Origin: Pseudolysinimonas_A sp039912695
GTDB taxonomy: Bacteria; Actinomycetota; Actinomycetes; Actinomycetales; Microbacteriaceae
DNA: 64,000 nt
Assembly (NCBI RefSeq): GCF_039912695.1
Contig: NZ_JBDSPJ010000012.1
Span: forward strand, 42,801 to 106,800
Direction: 5' to 3'
Part shown: positions 7,445 to 15,657 of the stretch, one piece after another
Layout: every line of letters begins with the position of its first letter
Numbering within the stretch: the stretch's first letter is position 1
The notes under the pieces: generated by a model
Seen by the model: the letters and a program-made list of their open reading frames with translations, nothing else
What the model was told of the DNA's origin: nothing
Database searches by the model: none
Translations under genes and position numbers: made by a program

Positions 7445-8766
7445 TGACCGACCTCACCAGAATCACGATCGTCGGGCGAAGCCGCCGGGCGACACTCGTC
7501 ATCCCCGGCGACGAACCGCTCGGCACCCATCTGCCCGAGATCGCACGGCTGCTCGACCAGGTCGACGCTCGCGGTGCGCTGATGACCTCGTACGGCGAGC
7601 AACTCGACCTCGCCGGCAGTGCGACCGATCAGGGGGTCGTCGACGGTGCCGTGTTGCGGCTCGTCGCCGAGGAGCGCTTGCCCGCGCCGCCCGAGGTTAC
7701 CGACGTGACCGACCGGGTGGCGACGCTGCGCGACGAGAGCCCGGGGCTCTGGACTCAACGGCACGGCCTCATTGCCGCAGCAATCGGGATGGGCGCCGTC
7801 GGCGCCTCGCTGACGGTTCCGCTGATCACCCTCACCTCAGGATGGGTCGCCCTCGTCCTGCTCGTCGCCGTCACGGTCGCCGCGACCGCGACCGGTCTGA
7901 TGAACCGTCCTTTCGCTCATTCGATACTGCTGGGCACCGCACTCGGGGTCGCCCTTCCCGTCGCCCCGTGGATCGCGGGTCCGATCGCGGCGATGCTTCC
8001 CGGTGTCGGGCTACTCCCCGTTGCGGCTGCACTCGCCGTCGTATCCGTGATCGCCCTCGAGTGGGTCGTGCTCGCCGCCGCGGTGGGAGTTGGCCGTCGT
8101 CACCCCGGAGCAGCTCTCGCGGCAGCGATCGGCATCCTGCTCGCCCTCGCCGCGATCGTCGCACCCGCACTCGGCGCCGACCTGGTCGGCACGGCCGGAG
8201 TGGTTGCAGCGCTCGCCATTTTGGGGCTCGGAGTTTTGCCGACGTTGGCGATCTCGGCATCCGGTTTGGCAGCTCTCGATGACGAGGTGATTGGCGGCAC
8301 CCTTCCGGCCCGCGGCCGGGTGACGCGCAGCCTGCACGAGTCGTTCCGGGTGACGGGGTGGGCCGTCGTTGCGGTCGCCATCTGGCTCGCCCCCGCGATC
8401 GCTCTCCTGATTGGATCCGGGCAGTTGTGGCCCTCACTGCTCGGTCTGGCGGCGACCCTCGTCGCCATCCTGCGCACCCGCGTCGTCGCGATGGCCCTCC
8501 CCACTTGGGCGCTCTGGATCGCGGCTCTCGGCGGTGCGCTGGTCGGCCTCTGGTTCGACCCCGCCATCCCGGATGTCGCGCGCCTCCTGATTCTGGTCGG
8601 GATCGGTCTCGTCGTGGCGGCGCTCGCGATCGTCGCTCCCACGGCTCACGGGCTCATCCGGTTGCGGCGAGCAGGCGACACGCTCGAGTCGCTGGCTACC
8701 GTGGCCGTCATCCCGTGCCTGTTGGGCGTGTTCGGCGTCTACGCCTTCCTGCTCGGGGTGTTCTGA
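7444..8766 (+). CDS. eccD: Type VII secretion integral membrane protein EccD
   Basis: 440 residues. Residues 1-85 form a YukD/ubiquitin-like domain ('ITIVGRSRRATLVIPGDEPL...LPEIARLLDQ') and residues from about 105 to the end hold around eleven membrane segments, the EccD layout. In ESX systems EccD is the main membrane-embedded part and contacts EccC. It overlaps the preceding stop by TGATG and is followed one base later by the MinD-like gene. Length (440) is close to the usual 450-500. Function is assigned from domain order and neighbours. Confidence 0.87.
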   Translation: MTDLTRITIVGRSRRATLVIPGDEPLGTHLPEIARLLDQVDARGALMTSYGEQLDLAGSATDQGVVDGAVLRLVAEERLPAPPEVTDVTDRVATLRDESPGLWTQRHGLIAAAIGMGAVGASLTVPLITLTSGWVALVLLVAVTVAATATGLMNRPFAHSILLGTALGVALPVAPWIAGPIAAMLPGVGLLPVAAALAVVSVIALEWVVLAAAVGVGRRHPGAALAAAIGILLALAAIVAPALGADLVGTAGVVAALAILGLGVLPTLAISASGLAALDDEVIGGTLPARGRVTRSLHESFRVTGWAVVAVAIWLAPAIALLIGSGQLWPSLLGLAATLVAILRTRVVAMALPTWALWIAALGGALVGLWFDPAIPDVARLLILVGIGLVVAALAIVAPTAHGLIRLRRAGDTLESLATVAVIPCLLGVFGVYAFLLGVF

Positions 8767-8767
8767 G

Positions 8768-9460
8768 GTGTCGGTTTTCGCTTCTGCGACTCGCGTGCAC
8801 GACCTGGAATCGGTCGCCGAGATGCTTCGGCGACCGCTGACGACAGTGCGGCGAGTGACGGTGGCGACCGTCGCGGCCTCGTCGGGAGCCCCGATGTTGG
8901 GGCGACTCATCGCCCGCACGCTCGCGCGGCACCGAGCCGGGCGCATCCTGTACACGACCTCGGACTGGCAGCAGTACCCGGCTCCTACGGCTGAGCGACT
9001 CGAGGCGGCTCCGCGGGGCACCGAGCCGTGGTTGCGTGTCGAGGGATCGGCGTGGATCGCCGCGCCAGAACTCGACGACCGCTACTTCGATGTGACGGTC
9101 GCCGACGTGGGCGCGGTCACCCCCGCCTCGCTTCCGGTGTTGGCCCGCAGCCGGGATGCGGTGTGCCTGGTCACGCCCCCCGACCGCGCCGCCGCCGAAG
9201 ATGCGATTGCGATTGCCGAGCAACTCACTCGAGAGGGCCGACGTGTGGTCATCGCCTTCGACCACACCCGGGCGGCCCGGATGTCGTGGGCACGGGTGGT
9301 CACCCCGCGATTGGCGACGCCGGCTCTGACCCTCGACGCTGATCCTGGCCTGGTCAATCCCGCGGTCCCGCTTCGGTCGAGGGCGGCACTGCGGGTCGCC
9401 GAACTGGCAGGTCTACTGATGACCGACGTGATGATGAGCGACCTGGTGGAGACCCGATGA
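8768..9460 (+). CDS. MinD/ParA-like protein of the T7SS, degenerate P-loop
   Basis: 230 residues, GTG at 8768. The opening 'VTVATVAASSGAPMLGRLIARTLARH' has the position and helix of a deviant Walker A in MinD/ParA-type proteins but lacks the Lys and Thr needed for nucleotide binding ('AASSGAPMLG'). A later 'YFDVTVADVGAVTPASLPVLARSRDAVCLVTPP' matches the Walker B strand and following segment of that fold. Mycobacterial ESX loci carry MinD-like proteins (EspI group), so a regulatory role is plausible, but ATP hydrolysis is doubtful here. Overlaps EccC by ATGA. Confidence 0.7.
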   Translation: MSVFASATRVHDLESVAEMLRRPLTTVRRVTVATVAASSGAPMLGRLIARTLARHRAGRILYTTSDWQQYPAPTAERLEAAPRGTEPWLRVEGSAWIAAPELDDRYFDVTVADVGAVTPASLPVLARSRDAVCLVTPPDRAAAEDAIAIAEQLTREGRRVVIAFDHTRAARMSWARVVTPRLATPALTLDADPGLVNPAVPLRSRAALRVAELAGLLMTDVMMSDLVETR

Positions 9461-12400
9461 GCGTGCGCGTGGTCCACCGGCCGGCGAGAGTGGTGAGCCC
9501 GACGGCTCCCCCCGAGCAGAGGATGCTCGCCGCGCCCCCGCCGCTCGGAGCGGCTCCGGTCGGCGGCCTGCCGCTGCAGTCCCTGCTGCCGGTAGTCGGG
9601 TCTATGTCGTCGATCACGATGATGCTCGTGTTTCGCTCCAACCCCATCCTCATGGTGGTCGGCGCGATGGTGCTCGTGGTTGCGCTGGTCGGTGGTGTCG
9701 GGATGGCGTTGTCGTCTCGCGGACGCGAGGCTCGAACCCGGCGCCGAGCCCGCGAGCGCTACCTCGACTATCTCGAGCAGACCCGTGCCGAACTGCGCAC
9801 CGAGCGCGATCAGGTGCGGGAAGCAGCGGTCGCCACGCATCCCGAACCGGCACGGCTGGCTTCACTGGTGGGCGACCCCGCCCGGCTGTGGGAACGCCGA
9901 CCGACGGATGTCGACTTCGGCCGCGCGCGCATCGGAACCGGCGTTGTGCCCTGGTTCCGCCTCGGGATTCCTGAAGATCCGGACCCGGTGCAACCCGCCG
10001 ACCCGACAATGGCGACCGAAGCCGCCAACGTGTGCGTCGCGGCCCGCAGCGTCCCTGGCCTTCCCGCGATCGTCGACCTGACCGTCCACCGCAGCATCTC
10101 GATCGTCGGGCCTGCGGCTGTCGGGCGTCGTGCCGCGCGCGCGCTCGTCGCACAACTCGCGGTGTGGCACGCTCCCGACGACGTGCTGCTCGCGTTCGCG
10201 ATCCCGCCCGAGGCGCTCGACGCCTGGACCGGCATCGAGTTGCTGCCGCACGTGCAAATGTCCGAACGGTGGGACGGCCCGATTCGCGCCCGCCGGATCG
10301 CTCCCGACGCGCACGAACTCGCCGGTCTGGTGCGCGAGGAGTTCGCCGGTCGTTTGGCGCGCTCGGCCGCCCACCGCGGCAACGGAGTGGCTCCCGAGCC
10401 CCTGTTCGTCGCCGTGATCGACAGCCCCGACGGCCCGGTGCGCTCGCTCGCACCCGCCGCGCTGCCCGGCGTGATCACCGTCGCGGTCGTCGGTGATCGG
10501 CTCGATGAACCGAGCGACACGACCCTGCGGATCACGGTGGACGACGCCGGGGCGGCACGGATCGAGACGATCGGCGACGACGAGTCGGTGCCCGCAACGA
10601 TCGACGAGGTGTCGCCGGCGCTGCTCGCTGACCTCAGCTCACGGCTCGCCCCGCTGCGGCTTTCTGTCGAGTCGCGTTCGAGCGGGGGAACCCTCCGCGA
10701 GGTCGGCGCACTCGAACTGCTCGGCGTCGACCAGGTCGAGCAGATCGGCCCGTCGGGCTGGCATCGCACCGAAGGGCCCGACTTTCTGCGCGTGCCGGTC
10801 GGCACCGACGACTCGGGCGCCGAACTGTTTCTCGACCTCAAAGAATCGGCGCAGGGCGGCATGGGTCCGCACGGCATCTGCATCGGCGCGACCGGCTCGG
10901 GTAAGAGCGAGTTCTTGCGGACGCTGCTGCTGTCTCTCGCCGTGCGCCATTCCCCGGAAGATCTGGCGATGATCCTCGTCGACTACAAGGGTGGCGCCGC
11001 GTTCAGCCCGTTCCAGCCCTTGCCGCACCTCGCGGGCCTGATCGACAACCTCGAGGGTGAGGCCGGGCTCATCGAGCGGGCCCGCGCCTCGATCAACGGC
11101 GAGATCGTGCGTCGCCAACGTCAACTGCGCGACCTCGGCGGATTCGACTCGATCAGCACCTACCGAATCGCTCGGCGCGACAACCCGTCGATGCCGCCGA
11201 TGCCCCACCTCTTTCTGGTGATCGACGAGTTCGGCGAACTGCTGACGGCAGAACCTGAGTTCATCGATCTGCTGCTGACGATCGGACGCATCGGGCGCTC
11301 GATCGGGGTGCACATGCTGCTCTCCAGCCAGCGCATCGAGGGCGGCCGCCTCCGCGGGCTCGACAGTTACCTGTCGTACCGCGTCGGCCTGCGCACTTTC
11401 TCGGAGCAGGAGTCGAACGTCGTCCTCAACACCCCCGACGCGTTCACCCTCCCGCCGATTCCCGGGTACGGCTACCTCAAGGTCGACACCTCCGTGTACA
11501 CCCGCTTCAAGTCGGGCTACGTCGCGGGGGCAGCCCCGGGACCGGTGATGGTCGACAACGGCGTACGACCGGATGTTCTCCCCCTTCCGGTCTACAACAC
11601 CCTCAACGCCACGCTCGAAGCCCTCGTCCCCGCAGGATCGCTGCCGCGCACCGGCCCGCCGTTGATCGACCAGGCCGTCGCCCGTCTCGCGACGTCGACC
11701 AAGCGGGCGGCCGGCGTCTGGCTTGCGCCGCTGCCCGATCGGGTGCCGCTGTTCCAGGTTCTCGACGGCACGGCGCGCACGGGGCTCGAAATTTCGATCG
11801 GCCTGCTCGACGACCCCGCGCATCAACACCAGGGCGACTGGGTGATCGATCTGAGCCGATCGGGCGGACACCACGCGATCATCGGAGCGCCGCAGAGCGG
11901 ACGCACCACGATGCTGCGCACGATCGCGGCCGGTATCGCGACGACCCTCACCCCGGCCCAGGTTGCGGTTTACGGCCTCGACCTTGCCGGTGCCGGCTTG
12001 GCCCGACTGGAAGCCTTCCCGCACGTCGGTGGCGTCGCGACCCGCAACGACGGTGAAGCGCAGACCCGCCTGCTCGCAGAACTCGTGGGGATGCTGAGCG
12101 CCCGCGAGGTTCTGTTCCGCGAGAAGCGCGTCGAGTCCGTCTCAGAGTTTCGCGCCCTGCACGCGGCGGGCGACATCCCGAAGATCGTGTCAGCGGATGT
12201 CGTCCTCCTGGTCGACGGCTTCGGCGCGAGCCGCACCGACTTTGAGTCACTGGAGCCAGCCCTCGCTGAACTGCTGACCCGCGGGGGGTCGTACGGCATC
12301 CATGTCGTCGCGTCCTTGACCCGCTGGGCAGAGGTTCCGATGCGGCTGCAACCGCTCATCGGAAACCGCTACGAGTTGCGGCTCAACGATCCGACCGAGT

Positions 12401-13341
12401 CGACGATCGCCCGGCGCCTGAGCGCGACGATCACCCAGCCCGGACGCGTGCTGACGGAAGCTGAACTGTTCGCGCAGGTCGCCCTGCCGAGTGTCGACGA
12501 TGTCCCCGACGAGCGGCTCGGCGAGGCGCTCGCGGAACTTGCCGCCCGCACGGCCGCAGCCTGGAGTGGACCGTCCGCTGCCCCGATTCGCCGACTGCCC
12601 GAGCTGCTCGAGGTCTCGGAGCTGCCCGACGAATTCGATGAGCCCGAGCGCATCCCGATTGGGTTGCGTGAAGACACGATGGAACCCGCACTGCTCGACC
12701 TGGACGGACGCGACCAGCACCTGTTGGTTCTCGGCGACCCGGAGAGCGGCAAGACGTCGCTGCTCGAACTGATCGTGCGCGGCCTGGTGGCACGTAGCAC
12801 GGCCGAAGAGTTGGTCATCGCCCTGATGGAACCGCGCGGGCGCCTTGCGGCCGGCATTCCGGATGACATGCTCGGCGGACACGCAGGAACCGGACTCAAG
12901 GCACGTGAACTGGCGACCGCGGTCGCGGTCGAGCTCGAGAGTCGTCAGGCCGGCGGTACGGGTCCGCGGATCGTTGTCATCGCCGACGACCTCGACATCC
13001 TGAGTGCCGGCGGCGCGACTCCCCTCGACCCGCTGCTGCCGTACCTGCCCCAGGCCCGCGACCTCGGCCTCCACCTGATCGTCACCCGGCCCGTCGCCGG
13101 CAGCGCGCGCGCGCTGTTCGAGTCGGCCCTGCAATCCCTCAAAGATCTGGGGGCTACCGGAATCCTGCTGTCGGGCGAGCGCAGCGAAGGGCAACTCTGG
13201 CCTGGAATCTGGGCTGCTCCGAGCGTGCCGGGACGCGCCCGACTGCTGCGCCGCGGCGAGCCGCCCCGACAGATGCAGCTAGCGCTTCCAGCGCCGGTGG
13301 TGGATGCCGTGCCAGTAGCCCCGACCGAGGCCGTTTCATGA
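9457..13341 (+). CDS. eccC: Type VII secretion ATPase EccC (three FtsK/SpoIIIE domains)
   Basis: 1,294 residues, ATG at 9457. The N-terminus has two membrane segments (about 45-95), then a linker and three tandem FtsK/SpoIIIE ATPase domains. Domain 1 has an intact Walker A (G-A-T-G-S-G-K-S at 477-484) and Walker B 'LFLVIDEFGEL'. Domain 2 is altered (G-A-P-Q-S-G-R-T at 810-817, Lys replaced by Arg, and 'LLVDGFGAS' without the catalytic Glu). Domain 3 has G-D-P-E-S-G-K-T from 1093 with 'VVIADDLDIL'. All three domains are in one chain, as in EssC and fused EccCa/Cb, but no FHA domain is present. It is the motor that recruits and drives WXG100-linked substrates. Confidence 0.93.
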   Translation: MSVRVVHRPARVVSPTAPPEQRMLAAPPPLGAAPVGGLPLQSLLPVVGSMSSITMMLVFRSNPILMVVGAMVLVVALVGGVGMALSSRGREARTRRRARERYLDYLEQTRAELRTERDQVREAAVATHPEPARLASLVGDPARLWERRPTDVDFGRARIGTGVVPWFRLGIPEDPDPVQPADPTMATEAANVCVAARSVPGLPAIVDLTVHRSISIVGPAAVGRRAARALVAQLAVWHAPDDVLLAFAIPPEALDAWTGIELLPHVQMSERWDGPIRARRIAPDAHELAGLVREEFAGRLARSAAHRGNGVAPEPLFVAVIDSPDGPVRSLAPAALPGVITVAVVGDRLDEPSDTTLRITVDDAGAARIETIGDDESVPATIDEVSPALLADLSSRLAPLRLSVESRSSGGTLREVGALELLGVDQVEQIGPSGWHRTEGPDFLRVPVGTDDSGAELFLDLKESAQGGMGPHGICIGATGSGKSEFLRTLLLSLAVRHSPEDLAMILVDYKGGAAFSPFQPLPHLAGLIDNLEGEAGLIERARASINGEIVRRQRQLRDLGGFDSISTYRIARRDNPSMPPMPHLFLVIDEFGELLTAEPEFIDLLLTIGRIGRSIGVHMLLSSQRIEGGRLRGLDSYLSYRVGLRTFSEQESNVVLNTPDAFTLPPIPGYGYLKVDTSVYTRFKSGYVAGAAPGPVMVDNGVRPDVLPLPVYNTLNATLEALVPAGSLPRTGPPLIDQAVARLATSTKRAAGVWLAPLPDRVPLFQVLDGTARTGLEISIGLLDDPAHQHQGDWVIDLSRSGGHHAIIGAPQSGRTTMLRTIAAGIATTLTPAQVAVYGLDLAGAGLARLEAFPHVGGVATRNDGEAQTRLLAELVGMLSAREVLFREKRVESVSEFRALHAAGDIPKIVSADVVLLVDGFGASRTDFESLEPALAELLTRGGSYGIHVVASLTRWAEVPMRLQPLIGNRYELRLNDPTESTIARRLSATITQPGRVLTEAELFAQVALPSVDDVPDERLGEALAELAARTAAAWSGPSAAPIRRLPELLEVSELPDEFDEPERIPIGLREDTMEPALLDLDGRDQHLLVLGDPESGKTSLLELIVRGLVARSTAEELVIALMEPRGRLAAGIPDDMLGGHAGTGLKARELATAVAVELESRQAGGTGPRIVVIADDLDILSAGGATPLDPLLPYLPQARDLGLHLIVTRPVAGSARALFESALQSLKDLGATGILLSGERSEGQLWPGIWAAPSVPGRARLLRRGEPPRQMQLALPAPVVDAVPVAPTEAVS

Positions 13342-13400
13342 CCTTCTGGCAGCAGTGAGGCGGATACTTCGGGTTCGCGCGCGTCAGGTCCGCGCTCGAC

Positions 13401-13847
13401 CTAGATGACGGCTGCCGCGACCAGCAAGCCGAAGGCCACGATCGCCGCCGAGCTGCGCACGACATCGATCAAGGCCCACCGACGGATGACCGACTTCCAG
13501 TCGGCCGGTGGGTTACTCACATCCCACTTGAAGAAGCGGTCGTTGATCGGCACGGTTCCGGCGAAGACGACCACCAGGTAGATGGCGTAAACCGCGACCG
13601 CGGCGAACCTGAGTCCATACGCGGGACCGCTGCTGGTCACGACAAGGCAGACGACCGCCACCACCACGGATGGCAGCATGACTGCAGGCACGATCACTCG
13701 TACGATCCGAACGATCTCGTGTCGCGCTCGAAGGTGCACGTCATCAGGCATCGCGTTCAGCGCAGGATGAACTCCGTAACGTACGACCGCCTCGATACCC
13801 GCCAGAAGCCCGGCGAACATCAGCCCCAGGCCCACGAGAATGCTCAC
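13401..13847 (-). CDS. DUF1772-family membrane protein
   Basis: 148 residues with GTG at 13847 ('VSILVGLGLMFAGLLAGIEAVVRYGVHPAL'). Four membrane segments are visible, and the 'GTVPINDRFFKWDVSNPPADWKSVIRRWALIDVVRSSAA' block matches the 'P-x-N-x-x-x ... W ... R-W' signature of DUF1772 (anthrone-oxygenase-like) proteins. Function in bacteria is not established. It lies 79 bases downstream of a MarR regulator on the same strand, which suggests that they are co-transcribed and regulated with the divergent hydrolase. Longer upstream frames cover the MarR gene in another frame and were not used. Confidence 0.75.
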   Translation of the reverse strand: MSILVGLGLMFAGLLAGIEAVVRYGVHPALNAMPDDVHLRARHEIVRIVRVIVPAVMLPSVVVAVVCLVVTSSGPAYGLRFAAVAVYAIYLVVVFAGTVPINDRFFKWDVSNPPADWKSVIRRWALIDVVRSSAAIVAFGLLVAAAVI

Positions 13848-13926
13848 GCGCCGACCATAGCCGACAAGCCCAACACTCGCTGAGGCGTCGCGTCGCACCG
13901 CTTTCTGCGACCCAGTTTGCCCAGCG

Positions 13927-14427
13927 TTAATCCGCGGACGCAGCGCCTGGCTTCTCGAGCTGGATGCCGTCATCGCCAACGAACTCGGTGAGCTGGGCCT
14001 CGAGGCGATCGAGCGCTTCAGAGCCGATTCGATCGGCCCACTGGGCGCGAAGTTCGTCGAAGATCGCCTCGCCTGCCGTGGTCGCTTGATGTCCCCATTC
14101 GGTGACCCGGAGCGATCGCCGCCGGCGGTCGGTGGGGTCCTGGTCGACCACAACGTACCCACGTTCGACCAGGATCGTGATCGTCTTGGCCGCGGCCTGC
14201 TTGGTGACCGACAGAGCGCGGCCAAGCTCCGAGGCAGACGCCGCACCCCGTTCGATGGCGCTCATCGCGTAGTGCAGCGACGACCGCATGCTGCCGTAGC
14301 CCCAGTCCGCGAGTTCACGCTGGGCCGCATCCGCGAGCTTCCGGTAGCTGCTGAGCAGCAAGAGTGCGAGGTGGGGTCCGGCGCGGGTCATCCCCCCAGC
14401 GTACGGACTAGACATAGACAACCTCAT
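13927..14427 (-). CDS. MarR-family transcriptional regulator
   Basis: Winged-helix repressor family, up to 166 residues. Helix-turn-helix region 'ASASELGRALSVTKQAAAKTITILVERGYVV' and wing 'DPTDRRRRSLRVTEWG' are the standard MarR features. Three in-frame ATGs are possible: 14427, 14415 and 14391; the first two fall inside the proposed operator, so 14391 ('MTRAGPHLALLLL') may be the real start. Divergent from the alpha/beta hydrolase by about 20 bases, so binding to the overlapping half-sites would shut off both genes. The ligand is unknown. Confidence 0.9.
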   Translation of the reverse strand: MRLSMSSPYAGGMTRAGPHLALLLLSSYRKLADAAQRELADWGYGSMRSSLHYAMSAIERGAASASELGRALSVTKQAAAKTITILVERGYVVVDQDPTDRRRRSLRVTEWGHQATTAGEAIFDELRAQWADRIGSEALDRLEAQLTEFVGDDGIQLEKPGAASAD

Positions 14428-14453
14428 TGTCTACAATCGACAACTATGTCGTC
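14415..14453. promoter_or_regulatory. Likely MarR operator overlapping both start codons
   Basis: Contains the perfect inverted repeat TAGACAA-CCTCA-TTGTCTA (14415-14433), followed by more half-sites of the same type in alternating orientation: TCGACAA (14438-14444) and TGTCGTC (14447-14453). TTGTC/GACAA pairs form a second overlapping palindrome. The array spans the 5' ends of the divergent MarR and hydrolase genes, so the two transcripts may be nearly leaderless and both blocked by the repressor. Confidence 0.75.
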
Positions 14454-15285
14454 TAACTCCTCCACCCACCACTACGCATCGATCAACGGAGCCACCCTGC
14501 ACTATCAAGCTGCCGGGACGCAGGGCTCCCCCATCCTGCTCGTGCACGGATTCCCCGAGACATCCCGAGCGTTCGACAGACTCATCCCGCACCTCGCGGA
14601 AACCCACCGTGTCTTCGCTGTCGATCTTCGCGGCTTTGGCGAGTCATCCCATGGCGAAGGCGAATACGGCAGCGCTGCGAGTGCGGAGGATCTCCACCGA
14701 CTCATCGGGCACCTCGATGTCGGCCCGGTCCACATCTCTGCCCAGGACATCAGCGGCGGAGCGGTCTTCCGTCTCGCGGCAACCCATCCGGAGGATCTGC
14801 TCAGCCTCACGGGGATCGAGACCGGCATCGCGGGGTTCGGGTTTGAGCGGGTGGCCGGCGTCTGGTACATCCGGGTCTTGGTAACCCCCGGCGTCGCCGA
14901 GTGGCTTCTGGTCGACCGGGAGCGCGAGCTGCTCGACTGGATCTTCGGGGCGGTGACCGCCGACGTGACGTCGATCCCCGACGACGAGCTCGCGGAGTTC
15001 GTTCGCGCCTACTCGGTGCCGGGAGCCTGGCGCGGCCCTGCCGGGCTCTACGCTTCTGCTCTCTCGGAGGGTGAGGAGATGAAGGCCCTGGCGGCGGCGA
15101 AAACCCTGACTATGCCCGTACTCGCTGTCGGCACCGCGGGCGGTTCATTCACCGCCGACACACTCGATCAGGTGTCCGCGACTCCCGTCACCAGGGTGCA
15201 GATTGACGGGGTCGGTCACTACGTAGCACTGGAGGCGCCAGAGGCATTGGCCTCGGCGATGCTCACCTTCATCGAAGGCCTCTAG
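14446..15285 (+). CDS. Alpha/beta hydrolase, epoxide-hydrolase-like
   Basis: 279 residues, ATG at 14446. Oxyanion motif 'LVHGFPETSRAFD' is followed by 'DLRGFGESS'. The nucleophile elbow reads 'HISAQDISGGAVF', with Asp in the place where lipases have Ser, as in epoxide hydrolases and haloacetate dehalogenases (usually G-H-D-x-G). A C-terminal 'GVGHYVALEAPEAL' gives the catalytic His. The ligand-binding details of the cap region are not readable by eye, so epoxide hydrolase and dehalogenase cannot be separated. Divergent from a MarR gene that probably represses it; an enzyme for a foreign compound sensed by the regulator is a reasonable guess. Confidence 0.85.
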   Translation: MSSNSSTHHYASINGATLHYQAAGTQGSPILLVHGFPETSRAFDRLIPHLAETHRVFAVDLRGFGESSHGEGEYGSAASAEDLHRLIGHLDVGPVHISAQDISGGAVFRLAATHPEDLLSLTGIETGIAGFGFERVAGVWYIRVLVTPGVAEWLLVDRERELLDWIFGAVTADVTSIPDDELAEFVRAYSVPGAWRGPAGLYASALSEGEEMKALAAAKTLTMPVLAVGTAGGSFTADTLDQVSATPVTRVQIDGVGHYVALEAPEALASAMLTFIEGL

Positions 15286-15300
15286 TTGCCCTGCCGTCCC

Positions 15301-15345
15301 CTTCGCGCGTCGAGCGCACATCGACAAGAGGCGCTCTCGGCGAAG
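15301..15345 (+). terminator. Imperfect hairpin after the hydrolase gene
   Basis: Starting 16 bases after the hydrolase stop: outer arms CTTCGC/GCGAAG and inner arms GAGCGC/GCGCTC around a 13-base loop. No T tract follows directly, although an A/T-rich stretch (gaaaaataac) begins soon after. A termination role is plausible but weak. Confidence 0.35.
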
Positions 15346-15357
15346 TCATAGAAAAAT

Positions 15358-15393
15358 AACGGATTGGTAACTAGACACCGTTACCTTTCCGTT
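15358..15393. repeat. Near-perfect 14-base inverted repeat
   Basis: AACGGATTGGTAAC and GTTACCTTTCCGTT pair at 12 of 14 positions around the 8-base loop TAGACACC. It lies in an intergenic stretch that is unusually A/T-rich for this genome. It may be a terminator stem or an operator. The TAGACA in the loop resembles the MarR half-site upstream, but as a single copy this may be chance. Confidence 0.5.
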
Positions 15394-15472
15394 ATACATT
15401 CGAACCAGCGCCCACCGTTTGCTGTGGCGGAGGGTGCGGAATGTGATTGCAGGACACTCTTGGTGCAAGGGA

Positions 15473-15506
15473 GAGGGTCGGCCGCTCGCCTCTGCGGCCG
15501 ACCCTC
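15473..15506. terminator. Perfect 13-base stem hairpin
   Basis: GAGGGTCGGCCGC and GCGGCCGACCCTC pair perfectly around an 8-base loop (TCGCCTCT). The stem is strong and G/C-rich but there is no T tract, so it would act as a bidirectional or Rho-assisted terminator, or as the end signal of a transcript that once preceded the photolyase gene 30 bases downstream. Confidence 0.55.
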
Positions 15507-15538
15507 AATCACGTTAACGGCAGCCCTAGGCTGACCTC

Positions 15539-15657
15539 GTGGTTGCCCCCGCGATCGTCTGGTTTCGGGATGACCTTCGGCTCGGCGATCACCCCGCGCT
15601 GCGCGCGGCCCATCCCGCCGCGAGGCGCTCGAAGCGTTTTCCACACTCCGGCGCTAG
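15539..15657 (+). pseudogene. phr: Internally deleted deoxyribodipyrimidine photolyase remnant
   Basis: From GTG at 15539 the frame reads V-V-A-P-A-I-V-W-F-R-D-D-L-R-L-G-D-H-P-A-L-R-A-A, which matches the start of DNA photolyases (E. coli PhrB: 'LVWFRQDLRLHDNLAL'). After about 24 codons similarity stops. In another frame the DNA then reads S-R-R-E-A-L-E-A-F-S-T-L-R-R followed by TAG at 15655-15657, which looks like a photolyase C-terminus ('...R-A-L-A-A-Y-x-x-L-R'). The simplest reading is a single out-of-frame deletion that removed about 1.3 kb of the gene and left both ends. The stop region abuts and slightly overlaps the convergent psuK stop. Confidence 0.72.

Noticed and set aside
10639..12024. 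461-residue minus-strand frame inside eccC
   Set aside because: Antisense to three well-defined ATPase domains.
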